Source: an uncultured bacterium
GTDB taxonomy: Bacteria > UBP6 > UBA1177
DNA length: 32,530 nucleotides
Reading direction: 5' to 3'
Assembly (NCBI GenBank): GCA_905235605.1
Contig: CAJOMF010000019.1
Coordinates: forward strand, 1-32,530
The notes under the pieces are model-generated. The model was not told the DNA's origin. It did not search any database and saw only the letters and a list, made by a program, of their open reading frames with translations. Made by a program: the position numbers and the translations under genes. Positions 32,465 through 32,530 of the stretch are shown piece by piece; the stretch's first letter is position 1, and each line of letters starts with the position of its first letter.

Positions 32465-32530
32465 ATGAAAAAATTCATGTTCGTATCAATGTTTGTGTTT
32501 GTTTTCTTTATGTCAGCATGTGCATCGGAA
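32465..32530 (+). CDS. lipoprotein, N-terminal part only (cut by window end)
   Basis: The first 22 codons (MKKFMFVSMFVFVFFMSACASE) form a lipoprotein signal peptide with lipobox MSAC and Cys at 19. GGAGG lies five bases before the ATG. The rest of the gene is outside the window, so no function can be given. It lies downstream of the CAAGAAT repeat and may be under its influence. By its neighbours' pattern it is probably another envelope lipoprotein. Confidence 0.85.
   Translation, partial: MKKFMFVSMFVFVFFMSACASE

Overview
The window looks like a chromosomal segment of an anaerobic Gram-negative bacterium. Signs of anaerobiosis are a reverse-type rubrerythrin and a small 2[4Fe-4S] ferredoxin. 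Signs of an outer membrane and large periplasm are the many lipoproteins with lipobox cysteines and long Asp/Thr/Pro/Glu linkers. The core gene order (rimP-nusA-ylxR-infB-rbfA, dnaG-rpoD, secG followed by a leucine tRNA) is of a broadly proteobacterial kind. The acidic-linker lipoproteins with EGF-like or thrombospondin-type-3 repeats recall deltaproteobacteria/Myxococcota-like lineages, but that placement is an inference and not secure.

Layout. (1) 0.2-8.7 kb, minus strand: a tightly packed operon rimP-nusA-ylxR-infB-rbfA-mrcA with start/stop overlaps, followed by rpmB with its own promoter. (2) 9.0-14.3 kb, minus strand: an AT-richer accessory operon with a roughly 1,200-residue exported LamG protein, a lipoprotein and a cysteine-rich exported protein. 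The LamG gene is split by a perfect 11-bp tandem duplication, and removing one copy restores the frame exactly. Its C-terminal part carries a His/Cys pair arranged as in caspase-like (clan CD) folds. (3) 14.4-18.2 kb, minus strand: dnaG-rpoD. (4) 18.3-24.7 kb, plus strand: two lipoproteins with nearly identical upstream regions, then a YbdG-type MscS channel, a DHH phosphoesterase and a lipoprotein of the serine carboxypeptidase (S10) family. (5) 24.8-27.2 kb: rubrerythrin, a divergent LRAT/NlpC-P60-type protein, ferredoxin and another acidic-linker lipoprotein. (6) 27.2-29.9 kb, minus strand: a lipoprotein of the DJ-1/PfpI family, a small unknown protein, HemW and RNase HII. (7) 30.0-32.5 kb, plus strand: secG, tRNA-Leu, a CAP-domain protein, a membrane protein and the start of a lipoprotein preceded by a seven-unit CAAGAAT repeat.

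Main signals beyond ordinary annotation: the 11-bp duplication that switches off a giant surface protein; a leucine tRNA with an AAG anticodon in the place where E. coli carries leuU (GAG); a shared promoter layout (TTGnCT-like, usually a 16-bp spacer, TAnAAT-like, then a run of 5-8 T at about the transcription start) in front of most transcription units; a family of stem-loops bounded by GCCGCC/GGCGGC between genes; and the CAAGAAT repeat lying inside a short leader reading frame. No CRISPR array, rRNA, insertion sequence or prophage was seen.
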